From: JAGQSZ01 sp049647585
Lineage (GTDB): Bacteria; Actinomycetota; Acidimicrobiia; Acidimicrobiales; Microtrichaceae
DNA: 64,000 nucleotides
Direction: 5' to 3'
NCBI GenBank assembly: GCA_049647585.1
Contig: JBARXY010000026.1
Location: forward strand, 62,001-126,000
Of the stretch, positions 26,716 to 35,399 are shown piece by piece; position 1 is the stretch's first letter, and each line of letters opens with the position of its first letter. A model generated the notes under the pieces. That model saw only the letters and a program-made list of their open reading frames with translations. It did not search any database and was not told the origin of the DNA. The position numbers and the translations under genes are program-made.

Positions 26716-28866
26716 ATGACGGACACAGAGTCGAACGCGGGGTCGGGTCAACGCCCGGACTCCAACCAGACCGCCACCCCGGAGCGCTCAAGCGGTTCCG
26801 GGGCTGGTCAGCCAGATGCCAAGGCTCCTGGGTCGGAGGCACAGAGCCAGTCTTCAGCGGCTCAGGCCACTTCTGCGGGCAGTACAGCTACAGCTGACAG
26901 CGCTCCGGCTGGCAAGAGCTCTGCTGACACCGCCGCTGCAGCCAAGCCGGCTCCTGACAAGGCCTCGGCCTCGCAGGCCCGCAAGCCCCAGATCGGTGAT
27001 AGCCGCCCGGCTCCAAGCTCTGGCGCCGATACCTCTGGCGCCGATACCTCTGGAGCGACGAAGTCGGCCTCCGGCTCTGCGGCTGGTGGCAAGGATGCAA
27101 ACGGAGCCTCTGGTTCACAGAAACGTGGATCGGGTTCCGGGTCTGGGGAGTCAGACTCAGCGGGCTCGGGGTCGCCAGAGGGTGCCAATCGCAAGCGTCG
27201 CCGTCGGCGCGGTCGAGGAGGTGCCGGTTCCGGTGCGGGTTCCAGTACCGACACGCAGTCGTCGTCCGGCGGCCCAGGGGCCGAATCGACCCGATCCAGC
27301 GGGTCAGGACAGCCGGCTTCGAGAACCGGTGGACAGTCTCGCTCCGATGATGCCGGTGGGGGCAAGGCTGGCGGTAACGGTGCAGGCCGAGTCACGTCTG
27401 CCGGAGGTAATAGGGGCGGGTCCAGTCAGAGTGGGTCCGGTCAGGGCGGATCGGCCAAATCAGGATCCGGCAAGGGCGGGTCTCGCAAGCGGAGTCAGCC
27501 CAAGCCCGTGGCCCCGGTGTTGATGGACGAGGAGCCGCTGGAACTCGACGAGCAGACCCTGAAGCGTCGGGGAGGCAAGAGCCGCAAGGGTCGTGCAGTC
27601 GGCCGCTACCAGATGAATGTCCACGTCAGCGATGATGCGACGCAGATATCGATTCTGGAGGGTCGAGCACTGCTCGAGCACTACGTCTCCCGGCCTTCCG
27701 ACGATGTTGCCCAGATCCACGGCAATATCTACGTCGGCAAGGTGGAGAACGTGCTTCCCGGCATGGAGGCCGCGTTCGTCGACATCTCGACACCGAAGAA
27801 CGCCGTTCTCTACAGGGGCGACGTGCAGTACGACCTCGAGGACGTCGACGAATCCGGCGAACCGCCGCGCATCGAAGACGTGCTCAAAGCGAAGCAGCTA
27901 ATCCTCTGTCAGGTCACCAAGAACCCGATTGCTCACAAGGGAGCCAGGCTCACACAGGAGGTCTCCCTTCCCGGTCGGTTCGTGGTGCTGGTCCCCAATT
28001 CGAAGACATACGGGATTTCGAAACGACTCGCCGACGACGAACGCAAACGGCTCCGGAAGCTCCTTGACCGAATCAAGCCCGAACAGCACGGCGTGATCGT
28101 GAGAACCGCAGCATCCGGGGTCACCACCGAAGAGATCGAACGCGACGTGGCCCGGCTGATCAAGCAGTGGGACCGGATCGAAGCTCTCGCCGCGAAGCAG
28201 AATCGTCCGAGCCTGCTCTACCGTGAGCCGGAGTTGGCTGTCAGGTTCATTCGTGAAGAGTTCAATTCGGACTACCGGGCGGTGATGATCGACGACTACG
28301 ACCTCTACGTCGACGTCAAGGAATATGTCGAAGCAGTGGCCCCTGCGCTCGCCGACAGAGTCCAGTTCTACGACAGGACCGCCGAGCCGCTTCCGCTGTT
28401 CGAGAAGTTCCATATCTCAGAACAGTTGACCAAGGCGCTCGACCGCAAGGTCTGGTTGCCGTCGGGCGGATCACTGATCATCGAAGCAACCGAAGCGCTG
28501 ACCGTGATCGACGTGAACACAGGGCGCAACGTTGGCTCGTCCAACCTTGAGGAGACGGTCTTCAAGAACAATCTCGAGGCGGCCGAAGAGATCGCACATC
28601 AGCTCCGACTTCGCGATATCGGGGGAATCATCGTCATCGACTTCATCGATATGGAGATCAAGGACAATCGCGATCAGGTTGTGCGCAGGTTCCGCGACTG
28701 CCTCAGTCGCGACAAGACCCGGACCCAGGTGTTCAATATCTCCGAACTTGGCTTGGTCGAGATGACCCGCAAACGGATTGGCGAGGGCCTGCTCGAGAGC
28801 ATCGCCGTCAAGTGTGAGGTTTGCGACGGGCGGGGTCGGATCATTCCCCAGGACTTCGGTCGTTGA
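26716..28866 (+). CDS. rne: Ribonuclease E/G with a long low-complexity N-terminus
   Basis: 716 aa endoribonuclease for rRNA and mRNA processing. Residues 1-290 are disordered and rich in Ser, Gly and Ala, with a basic patch KRRRRRGRGG that may hold RNA. The catalytic region starts near 295 with an S1-like domain (GNIYVGKVENVLPGMEAAFVDI). It continues through the DNase I-like core with LIIEATEALTVIDVNTG and GGIIVIDFIDME (metal-binding Asp residues), and ends with CEVCDGRGR, a zinc-link-like motif. The extension is at the N-terminus, unlike E. coli RNase E. It precedes rplU-rpmA. Confidence 0.94.
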   Translation: MTDTESNAGSGQRPDSNQTATPERSSGSGAGQPDAKAPGSEAQSQSSAAQATSAGSTATADSAPAGKSSADTAAAAKPAPDKASASQARKPQIGDSRPAPSSGADTSGADTSGATKSASGSAAGGKDANGASGSQKRGSGSGSGESDSAGSGSPEGANRKRRRRRGRGGAGSGAGSSTDTQSSSGGPGAESTRSSGSGQPASRTGGQSRSDDAGGGKAGGNGAGRVTSAGGNRGGSSQSGSGQGGSAKSGSGKGGSRKRSQPKPVAPVLMDEEPLELDEQTLKRRGGKSRKGRAVGRYQMNVHVSDDATQISILEGRALLEHYVSRPSDDVAQIHGNIYVGKVENVLPGMEAAFVDISTPKNAVLYRGDVQYDLEDVDESGEPPRIEDVLKAKQLILCQVTKNPIAHKGARLTQEVSLPGRFVVLVPNSKTYGISKRLADDERKRLRKLLDRIKPEQHGVIVRTAASGVTTEEIERDVARLIKQWDRIEALAAKQNRPSLLYREPELAVRFIREEFNSDYRAVMIDDYDLYVDVKEYVEAVAPALADRVQFYDRTAEPLPLFEKFHISEQLTKALDRKVWLPSGGSLIIEATEALTVIDVNTGRNVGSSNLEETVFKNNLEAAEEIAHQLRLRDIGGIIVIDFIDMEIKDNRDQVVRRFRDCLSRDKTRTQVFNISELGLVEMTRKRIGEGLLESIAVKCEVCDGRGRIIPQDFGR

Positions 28867-28940
28867 GCGAATCCGGCAGCGATACCCCTGGAGCCCTCAA
28901 CGTGCACTCCGGGCATCGGCCAAGTAGAGTTGCCAGCCGT

Positions 28941-29249
28941 ATGTATGCAGTCGTGAAGACCGGTGGAAAACAGTATCGAGTCGAGCAGGGCCAGCGCCTG
29001 AGGGTTGAACTCCTCGGTGCCCCCGACAGCGAGGTTGAGCTTCGGCCGATCATGCTGGTAGATGGCGATACCGTCTTGGCAACGCCCGACCAGCTCGCTG
29101 GTGCAACTGTTTCTGCACGTGTGCTCGAAGAGGTCAAGGGACCCAAGATCAACGCCTTCACGTACAAGAACAAGTCAAACAACCGTCGTCGGTGGGGTCA
29201 CCGTCAGACCTACTCGTCGATCGAGATCACCGGTATTTCCAAGGGCTGA
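28941..29249 (+). CDS. rplU: 50S ribosomal protein L21
   Basis: 102 aa; MYAVVKTGGKQYRVEQGQ is the typical start, and the C-terminal NRRRWGHRQTYSSIEI matches the rRNA-binding end. I use the ATG at 28941, not the longer frame, because the family starts there and a TAGAGT box lies 10 nt upstream. L21 contacts 23S rRNA. rpmA follows after 98 bp holding three 14-bp repeats. Confidence 0.97.
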   Translation: MYAVVKTGGKQYRVEQGQRLRVELLGAPDSEVELRPIMLVDGDTVLATPDQLAGATVSARVLEEVKGPKINAFTYKNKSNNRRRWGHRQTYSSIEITGISKG

Positions 29250-29281
29250 TCGGCTCGGCCTCGATCGGTTCAACCGATCCG

Positions 29282-29323
29282 GCCAATACGGTTTCGCCAA
29301 TCCGGTTACGCCAGTACGGTTTC
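29282..29323. repeat. 14-bp tandem repeat, 3 imperfect copies
   Basis: gccaatacggtttc, gccaatccggttac and gccagtacggtttc lie head to tail between rplU and rpmA. Confidence 0.85.
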
Positions 29324-29347
29324 TCAGTTCAGGAAGAGAAGACACTC

Positions 29348-29602
29348 ATGTCGAAGACAAAAGGCGGCGGTTCTACAAGGAACGGTCGTGATTCACAGAG
29401 CCAGCGCCTTGGTGTGAAGGTGTTCGACGGTGGCGTCGTGCACGCTGGAGCGATCATCGTTCGCCAGCGCGGAACTCGGATCCACCCGGGCGAGAACGTC
29501 GGCATCGGCCGTGATGACACCCTCTTCGCACTTGCCGATGGCAAGGTGAAGTTTGGTTCCCAGCGCAACCGCAAGATCGTCAGCATCCTGCCGGGCGAGT
29601 AG
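29348..29602 (+). CDS. rpmA: 50S ribosomal protein L27
   Basis: 84 aa. The start MSKTKGGGSTRNGRDSQSQRLG matches L27, whose N-terminus reaches the peptidyl transferase centre. There is no removable N-terminal extension as seen in Firmicutes. The ATG at 29348 is used. A strong hairpin terminator begins 14 bp after the stop, ending the rplU-rpmA unit before the convergent dgt gene. Confidence 0.97.
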   Translation: MSKTKGGGSTRNGRDSQSQRLGVKVFDGGVVHAGAIIVRQRGTRIHPGENVGIGRDDTLFALADGKVKFGSQRNRKIVSILPGE

Positions 29603-29615
29603 GGCACTGCCCTCG

Positions 29616-29640
29616 CCCAACCGGCTTCGGTTGGGTTTCG
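29616..29640 (+). terminator. Rho-independent-type terminator after rpmA
   Basis: CCCAACCG (29616-29623) pairs with CGGTTGGG (29628-29635) around a GCTT loop, followed by TTTCGT. It sits between convergent genes and may act in both directions. Confidence 0.7.
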
Positions 29641-29655
29641 TATCCAGCCTTTGTC

Positions 29656-30921
29656 TCAGGCGCTGATCCCGACCGGGAGTTCCCGGCGGGGCCAGGACAG
29701 CAGTTGTGTTGCCTGATTGAACGCGTACTGGTCGGTCATTCCTCCGACGTAGGTGACAGCGTCCACGAACGCCCTCGGCGAACCCGGCTCGGGTGCATCC
29801 TTCGAGATCGGCACACCGACCGAGGTTGACTGCTCTGGGACCCCAGCGGGGTTGGCCGCGTGGTACTCGACCAGCGCCTGGAGGACCCGAATCACCGAGT
29901 CGGACTGTGCTAGTGAGTCGGCACGCATGTAGACGTTGTCGTAGTTGAATCGGCGGAACGCTGCGAGTGCCTCACCCGTTGGAGCGTCCATCCCGATGCG
30001 CCCCGTAGTCCGAGCGGTGCCAACAACAGCCGAGATGAACGAATCGAGTTGGCGGCTACGACGATCGCCACAGCGGCTACGCACAATCTCCGGTAGCTGG
30101 TCAGGTGCGACTATGCCTGCCCGAACGGCGTCCTCGAAGTCGTGACAGACGTACGCAATCCGGTCCGCCCAGGAGACGACCTCTCCCTCAGGTGTCGCCG
30201 GCGCCGGTCGCGACCACGAATGGTTGCGAATGCCGTCGGTTGTTTCCAAGCACAGATTCAGACTCCGTAGGACCGTATCGGCACCCCAGACGGCGTGGTC
30301 GTAACCCCCGGCAACGTATGGGCTGAAAGCGTCCTCGCTGGCATGACCTCCGGGCCCGTGACCGCAGTCGTGACCCAAGGCGATCGCCTCGGTCAGCGCG
30401 ACGTTTACTCCGATGGCCCGTGCAATCGCGGCGGCGACCTGTGCAACTTCCAGCGCATGGGTAAGTCGTGTTCGCTGGTGGTCGTCGGGGAAGACAAACA
30501 CTTGTGTCTTGCCTGCAAGGCGGCGAAAGGCCGAGCTGTGGAGGATCCGGTCGCGGTCGCGCTCGAAGCAGGTCCTCTCAGGATCGGGCTCTTCCTCGAC
30601 CTCGCGACTTCCGGATCCGGATGAGTGGGTTGCCCCATCGGCCAGGAGGAGGTGCTCCAGTTCCTCCCTCGCCTGTCGATCACGGGGAGATTTTGTCGAG
30701 ATGTTTGCGTTGGAGCCTTCGTGGGCCATTTGGATGATCGGGGCGCCGCTATCCGCGGAGGAGGCGTCCTCATCGGGTGCTGCCGGTGTGCGATAGCCCG
30801 ACATGGTCGCTGCCCACTGCCGTGCCCGGAGTGAGCCAGCATTGGGACTGCCGTGGTTGTCGGATCCATTGGAATGAACGGGGTCCTCAGCCGCGGAGGT
30901 TCCTGAGTGGGGCTTGGTCAC
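29656..30921 (-). CDS. dgt: dGTPase-like HD-domain triphosphohydrolase
   Basis: 421 aa. The HD metal site is visible: RLTHALEVAQVA, then GHDCGHGPGGHASEDAF, and DRIAYVCHDFEDA as the distal Asp. Such proteins split dNTPs into deoxynucleoside and triphosphate. About 110 N-terminal residues before ERTCFERDRDRILHS are acidic, Ser-rich and unlike the family. The GTG at 30921 is supported by a TAACAT box 6 nt upstream (30928-30933, minus), so the extension is probably real and the gene leaderless. Confidence 0.9.
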   Translation of the reverse strand: MTKPHSGTSAAEDPVHSNGSDNHGSPNAGSLRARQWAATMSGYRTPAAPDEDASSADSGAPIIQMAHEGSNANISTKSPRDRQAREELEHLLLADGATHSSGSGSREVEEEPDPERTCFERDRDRILHSSAFRRLAGKTQVFVFPDDHQRTRLTHALEVAQVAAAIARAIGVNVALTEAIALGHDCGHGPGGHASEDAFSPYVAGGYDHAVWGADTVLRSLNLCLETTDGIRNHSWSRPAPATPEGEVVSWADRIAYVCHDFEDAVRAGIVAPDQLPEIVRSRCGDRRSRQLDSFISAVVGTARTTGRIGMDAPTGEALAAFRRFNYDNVYMRADSLAQSDSVIRVLQALVEYHAANPAGVPEQSTSVGVPISKDAPEPGSPRAFVDAVTYVGGMTDQYAFNQATQLLSWPRRELPVGISA

Positions 30922-30990
30922 AGTGCCATGTTACGAGTTCGGTGTGACGCGCTGGTTCGGCCAGGGTCCCTGGCAGGGCTTCGCCGGAGA

Positions 30991-32211
30991 TCAGGTGCCG
31001 TCCGGTTGATGGTCTGGCCGGTCGTTCGAAGGTCCATCTGACTGGTGGTCTGGCGGAAAGCCCGGCTGGTCACTTGAGTGTCGGATCCGGTGGCATTTGC
31101 CGCAAAGTCGTCCAAGCCCATCGAGGGTGGTGCTGTGAGTTTCGTCGTATGGCGGTTCATGGTGGTACTGGAGGAACTTGGTGGACCCGCATTCGCAGGA
31201 TGGTTGGCGCTCGTTGACGACAAGTTGCTGACGTCGAGTCGGGTAGCGGTGCTTGCCGGAGACGTCGATGGGGTGGCGCTCGGCATTGTGGATCATTGTC
31301 CGGATCGCAGATTGGGGCAGTAGCTGGTTGATGTAGTGCGCCGCGATTGGGGTGCCGTCGTCCAACCGGGTGCCGTCGCCACGGACGTGGATGATGATCT
31401 CGGTGTTGACGCTGGCGCCCTCGTTGGTGATGAGATGCAGGAACGCCTGGGCTCGTTGTTGGGCGAGGCCGGCCCGATTATTCACAGAGAGTGCCGAATG
31501 CGCGTCCGTGGGCGCGTTCTTTGCACTCTTAGTGGTCATCACCTGGGCATCTATTGCTGCCATCACCATCGCGTGGTCGAGTGGCGGCAGTCGGATGTTT
31601 ATGGTTCCCATGCCGTCCGGTTCTGTGCGACAAGAGAGTCCGGTGGCCTTTTTGTGGCGCCTGTCGGTGTCCTCGGGGTCTTCGTTCTCGTCACACCACT
31701 GGGCGAGTCGGACAGCGAGGTCCCGTGCAGAGGTGTTTTCGGCAAGGTCGCAGAGCTCTTGGTCGCGCTCGGGATGCTCGACCGCGATGCGCGTGAGGGT
31801 CCGGACCTGGGAGTAGGACAGCCGTCCAGCCGCGAAGGATCTGTCGATGTTAGGTAGGCGGGTGAGCGCGTGGCCGACTCGAAGCCATTCGCGAGCCGTA
31901 CCGAACGCGACCTCAAGTTCCTCGGCGATCCATCCGGCACAGGTGCTGTGGCGTGTCCTGGCCCAGATACCGGTGTTGTCATAGGCGGCGCTGATAGTGA
32001 CAATCCGGTAGTGGAGGGTTCGGAGCTTCGTTCCGAGTTGACGGATCCGGCACTCGAGTTCGACTCCTGTGGGGGCTGGGCTCCCATCTCGTATGTTGCG
32101 TGACGCGTCGCTGGGCCGGTAGCCATCACGGCTAGGGCCGGAAACCGGCTCTGGCCCTCGATCTGGCTGTGGCTCTGGATTTAAGACCGACATCATGGCT
32201 CCCGCTGACAT
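30991..32211 (-). CDS. DUF222 HNH endonuclease-like protein (13E12-repeat type)
   Basis: 406 aa. The DUF222 region covers about residues 45-290 (AAYDNTGIWARTRHSTCAGWIAEEL, then the RLSYSQVRTLTRIA block). A C-terminal HNH domain follows with CECGSTKFLQYHHEPP and LCGKCHRIRHS, holding the zinc cysteines and catalytic histidine. This family is multicopy in actinobacteria and its role is unknown. The tail repeats PDHQSDGPSNDRPDHQPDG. It is unlinked to its neighbours. Confidence 0.88.
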   Translation of the reverse strand: MSAGAMMSVLNPEPQPDRGPEPVSGPSRDGYRPSDASRNIRDGSPAPTGVELECRIRQLGTKLRTLHYRIVTISAAYDNTGIWARTRHSTCAGWIAEELEVAFGTAREWLRVGHALTRLPNIDRSFAAGRLSYSQVRTLTRIAVEHPERDQELCDLAENTSARDLAVRLAQWCDENEDPEDTDRRHKKATGLSCRTEPDGMGTINIRLPPLDHAMVMAAIDAQVMTTKSAKNAPTDAHSALSVNNRAGLAQQRAQAFLHLITNEGASVNTEIIIHVRGDGTRLDDGTPIAAHYINQLLPQSAIRTMIHNAERHPIDVSGKHRYPTRRQQLVVNERQPSCECGSTKFLQYHHEPPYDETHSTTLDGLGRLCGKCHRIRHSSDQPGFPPDHQSDGPSNDRPDHQPDGT

Positions 32212-32412
32212 GCCGAACGAACCCCAACTGGGAGTCCGATCGCTGATAAGTGAGGGGGAAGCTGGAATATTTGTGTTCTGAAGTGGCCAAGATCTGCTGG
32301 CTCTTGTTTCCGGGCACGGCCAGCTTGGGTAACTGATCGAACCCGTGAGATCAGCCTAACTATCGGCTGTGACAGCCAAGATGGCCGGTGTGGAAACCCA
32401 GAAAGCTTGCAG

Positions 32413-32454
32413 AGAGTGGTTGTAGCGCGCTCGCGGGCGCGCTCCTGCCACTCT
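32413..32454. other. Long interrupted hairpin between the HNH gene and obgE
   Basis: AGAGTGG (32413-32419) pairs with 32448-32454 and AGCGCGC (32424-32430) pairs with 32437-32443, giving one 42-nt two-part stem with a 6-nt loop. The 32212-32694 gap otherwise holds no gene I can support. Confidence 0.5.
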
Positions 32455-32514
32455 GAGTGATACCTGACTCCCAGAGCTGGCCCCAGCTCCTATCTCGCAG
32501 TGACGCCGCGCTGG

Positions 32515-32544
32515 TGGACATCGCGTAGGTGGACGTCGCGTAGG
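32515..32544. repeat. 15-bp tandem repeat (2 copies)
   Basis: tggacatcgcgtagg and tggacgtcgcgtagg are adjacent, differing by one base, upstream of obgE. Confidence 0.85.
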
Positions 32545-32694
32545 CGAGGTCCCGACTGGACCAGATCGGATCGGACCAGGACGAACAGGAAGGTCTTGTT
32601 CAGCCGGGACCCTTCGTCAGTTGCGGATCACCGCCCATCGCGCACCCAACGCCAGCCCGTCCCGCTGGTCCGCCAGTACCTCTATCCTTGTCGG

Positions 32695-34206
32695 GTGTCG
32701 AACTTCGTGGACGAGTGTGGACTGAACGTCAAGGGTGGGGATGGCGGTGCTGGCTGCGTCTCGTTCCGGCGTGAAGCCCATGTAGCGCTTGGCGGCCCAG
32801 ATGGCGGCGATGGCGGCACCGGAGGGAGCGTCTGGCTGGTCGCCGACCGCAACGTTGCATCGTTGTTGTCCTTCCGGGATCATCCGCATCGCAAGGCGTT
32901 GAGCGGAACCCACGGATCGGGAAAGAAGAAGCACGGACACGGCGGGGAGGACCTGTTGGTCCATGTGCCTGTCGGGACGACGATACGTAGCCAGGACGGG
33001 ACCCTGCAGGCGGACCTGGTCAATGACGGTGACCGATGGATGGCCGCTGAAGGGGGTGTCGGCGGTAAAGGCAACGCCAGATTTCTATCCAACCGTCGGC
33101 GAGCACCGGGATTCGCCGAGCAGGGTGAGGTCGGCGAGGAACGATGGCTCCGACTGGAGCTCCGTCTCATGGCTGACGTCGCACTTGTGGGATTTCCGAA
33201 TGTCGGCAAGTCGACGCTGATTTCCCGGATCTCGGCGGCCCGTCCAAAGATTGCCGATTACCCGTTCACCACACTGGTGCCCAACCTGGGTGTGGTTTCC
33301 CTCCCCGAGAGCGGTGGGCAGGCCTTCGAGATGGTCGTCGCTGACATTCCCGGACTGATCGAGGGTGCCGCAGAAGGCCGCGGTCTCGGCCATCAGTTTC
33401 TACGCCACATCGAACGTGCCCGGGTCTTGGTCCTTCTGATCGATCTGTCTCCGTTCGCTCTGAGCACCCCTGATGAGCAGATGAGAACGCTGCTCAACGA
33501 ACTGGAGACCTACAGACCCGAACTCATTGAACGTCCCCGGGTCCTCGTCGGATCGCGCTCGGACGTCGCCGAGGCCGACGTAGTTGAGAACTTTGATGGT
33601 CTCGTCATCTCTGCGGTGACGGGACTGGGGCTGAACGAACTGCTCACTGCACTGAGAAACCTGGTTTCTGAGGCTCGATCCGAGATGCCCGAGCCCGAGG
33701 GCTTTGTGACGCTGCGCCCGGTTGCCGAGGGAATCACCGTCACCCGGCGCGACGATGGCAGCTTCGAGGTGCTAGGCCGTGAAGCTGCCCGCGCAGTAGG
33801 CCTGTCGGATCTGACAAATCCGGAGGCCCTTGACGAGGCGCGTGAGCGCCTGACCCGACTAGGGGTGGACAAGGCGTTGGCGCGCGCCGGTGCGAAGAAC
33901 GGCAACGTCGTGCACATTTCGACCTTCAGCTTCGACTACGAATCGGATGACACCCTCGACGTACAGCCTTTCGACGAGCCCACCAGCCGAGTTAGGAAGC
34001 AGAGGTCCGAAGACGGGATCGGCGGAGAGGACTTTGACGCCGATTTCGACGACGACGATTTCGAGGGTGAGTTCTTCGAGCATCTGGACTTCGGTGAGGA
34101 TGATGACGATGACGAGGACGAGGACGACGAAATCGACCAGGTCGGAGCCGGTGTAACGGAATCCGAGGCGACCGAAGTCATCGTGATCAGACCGGATATG
34201 GACTGA
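32695..34206 (+). CDS. obgE: GTPase Obg with an acidic C-terminal tail
   Basis: 503 aa. The Obg glycine-rich domain occupies residues 1-158 (GGDGGAGCVSFRREAHVALGGPDGG). The G domain has G1 GFPNVGKST (166-174), DYPFTTLVPNLG and DIPGLIEGAAEGRGLG. The OCT domain follows (GFVTLRPVAEGITVTRRDDGSFEVLG). The last 60 residues are very acidic (DDDDFEGEFFEHLDF, then a DDDDDEDEDD run). Obg acts in large-subunit assembly and stress signalling. The GTG at 32695 lies 6 nt after TATCCT (32683-32688), so the longer frame from 32500 is rejected. Confidence 0.95.
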   Translation: MSNFVDECGLNVKGGDGGAGCVSFRREAHVALGGPDGGDGGTGGSVWLVADRNVASLLSFRDHPHRKALSGTHGSGKKKHGHGGEDLLVHVPVGTTIRSQDGTLQADLVNDGDRWMAAEGGVGGKGNARFLSNRRRAPGFAEQGEVGEERWLRLELRLMADVALVGFPNVGKSTLISRISAARPKIADYPFTTLVPNLGVVSLPESGGQAFEMVVADIPGLIEGAAEGRGLGHQFLRHIERARVLVLLIDLSPFALSTPDEQMRTLLNELETYRPELIERPRVLVGSRSDVAEADVVENFDGLVISAVTGLGLNELLTALRNLVSEARSEMPEPEGFVTLRPVAEGITVTRRDDGSFEVLGREAARAVGLSDLTNPEALDEARERLTRLGVDKALARAGAKNGNVVHISTFSFDYESDDTLDVQPFDEPTSRVRKQRSEDGIGGEDFDADFDDDDFEGEFFEHLDFGEDDDDDEDEDDEIDQVGAGVTESEATEVIVIRPDMD

Positions 34207-34208
34207 CA

Positions 34209-35300
34209 ATGCGCGTGGTCGTCAAGATCGGATCTTCTAGCCTCACCGACGCCTCTGGCGCGATTGACGTTGAATCGATCAAGCGGATCAGCCGCCAAGT
34301 CTCGACGACCATCGCAGACGGCCACGAGATGGTGATCGTCTCATCGGGGGCCGTCGCTTCCGGCATGCCTGTCCTGGGTATCGACACGGAGAGCCGACCG
34401 ACTGATTCGAAAACACTCCAGGCGATCTCCGCTGTTGGTCAGGCTCGTCTCATGCAGTGCTGGAACGAGGCGATGGATTCTCACCGGCTGATCGTCGGCC
34501 AGGTCCTGTTGGCGCCTCGTGACTTCATGATGCGAACTCAGTATTTGCAGGCCAGGGGAACTCTGGATCGGCTCCTGGAACTGGGAGTGGTGCCGATCGT
34601 CAACGAGAACGACACAGTCGCCGACGACGAGATTCGTTTCGGAGACAACGATCGGATCGCCGCTCTGGTTGCCCACATAATCCGGGCCGATCTACTGGTG
34701 ATTCTGACGGACATGCCCGGTCTCATGGACGCCGACCCGCGGCTGTCTGAGGACGCTTCCCTCATCGAGGAGATCGAAGAGGTGAACAACGATCTCGAAG
34801 CGCTCGCCGGTGGTGCTGGAAGCGCGCGGGGGAGCGGGGGGATGGCTTCGAAGCTGGCCGCGGCAAAGATGGCTTCGTGGTCAGGAGTCCGGGTCGTCAT
34901 CGCTGCCGCTGGCCGACCCGATGTGCTCACCGACGCGATCGCCGGGCGTCCTGGTATCGGGACCACGGTCCTTGCTCGTTCCCAGCGCCTGTCCGCACGC
35001 AAACTCTGGATTGCCTTCGCTGTGCCGGCCATGGGGCGCATTGTCGTGGACGCGGGAGCGGCCCGGGCTCTCACCGAACGGGGCCGCTCGCTGCTTTCTG
35101 CAGGAATCGTCGATGTTGAGGGTACTTTCGCGGCCGATGACGCCGTCGAAGTCGTCGACAACACGGGTCGACTCCTGGCCAAGGGGCTAACCCACTACGG
35201 CGCTTCGGCGGTAAGGGCCATGGCAGGGCGTCGTTCAGATGAGCTGACCGAAGGGTCAGGCGAAGTCATTCACCGCGACGACATGGTGATCATGCCATGA
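34209..35300 (+). CDS. proB: Glutamate 5-kinase
   Basis: 363 aa amino-acid kinase that phosphorylates glutamate in proline synthesis. It opens with VVKIGSSSLTD; later come VNENDTVADDEIRFGDNDRIAALVA and LLVILTDMPGL, then GGMASKLAAAKMA. A C-terminal PUA domain starts near 280 (GRIVVDAGAARAL). The start is 2 bp after obgE, so the two are co-transcribed. proA lies 8 kb away, not adjacent. Confidence 0.96.
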   Translation: MRVVVKIGSSSLTDASGAIDVESIKRISRQVSTTIADGHEMVIVSSGAVASGMPVLGIDTESRPTDSKTLQAISAVGQARLMQCWNEAMDSHRLIVGQVLLAPRDFMMRTQYLQARGTLDRLLELGVVPIVNENDTVADDEIRFGDNDRIAALVAHIIRADLLVILTDMPGLMDADPRLSEDASLIEEIEEVNNDLEALAGGAGSARGSGGMASKLAAAKMASWSGVRVVIAAAGRPDVLTDAIAGRPGIGTTVLARSQRLSARKLWIAFAVPAMGRIVVDAGAARALTERGRSLLSAGIVDVEGTFAADDAVEVVDNTGRLLAKGLTHYGASAVRAMAGRRSDELTEGSGEVIHRDDMVIMP

Positions 35301-35399
35301 GCGATACGAACAACTGACCACGCCTGCTGCAGCCGGACTGACCCGACCGGGAGGCTGATAGACCGGCCCGGCCAGGCCGGGAGGCGGGCAGGCGGTGGG

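Noticed and set aside
26460..26897. 145-codon plus-strand frame before and inside the RNase E/G gene
   Set aside because: Covers the leader hairpin and overlaps the true gene; no protein-like features.
35345..35395. GC-rich self-complementary sequence between proB and pspA
   Set aside because: CCCGG/CCGGG arms are short and set in generally GC-rich DNA, with no T-run; too weak to call a terminator.
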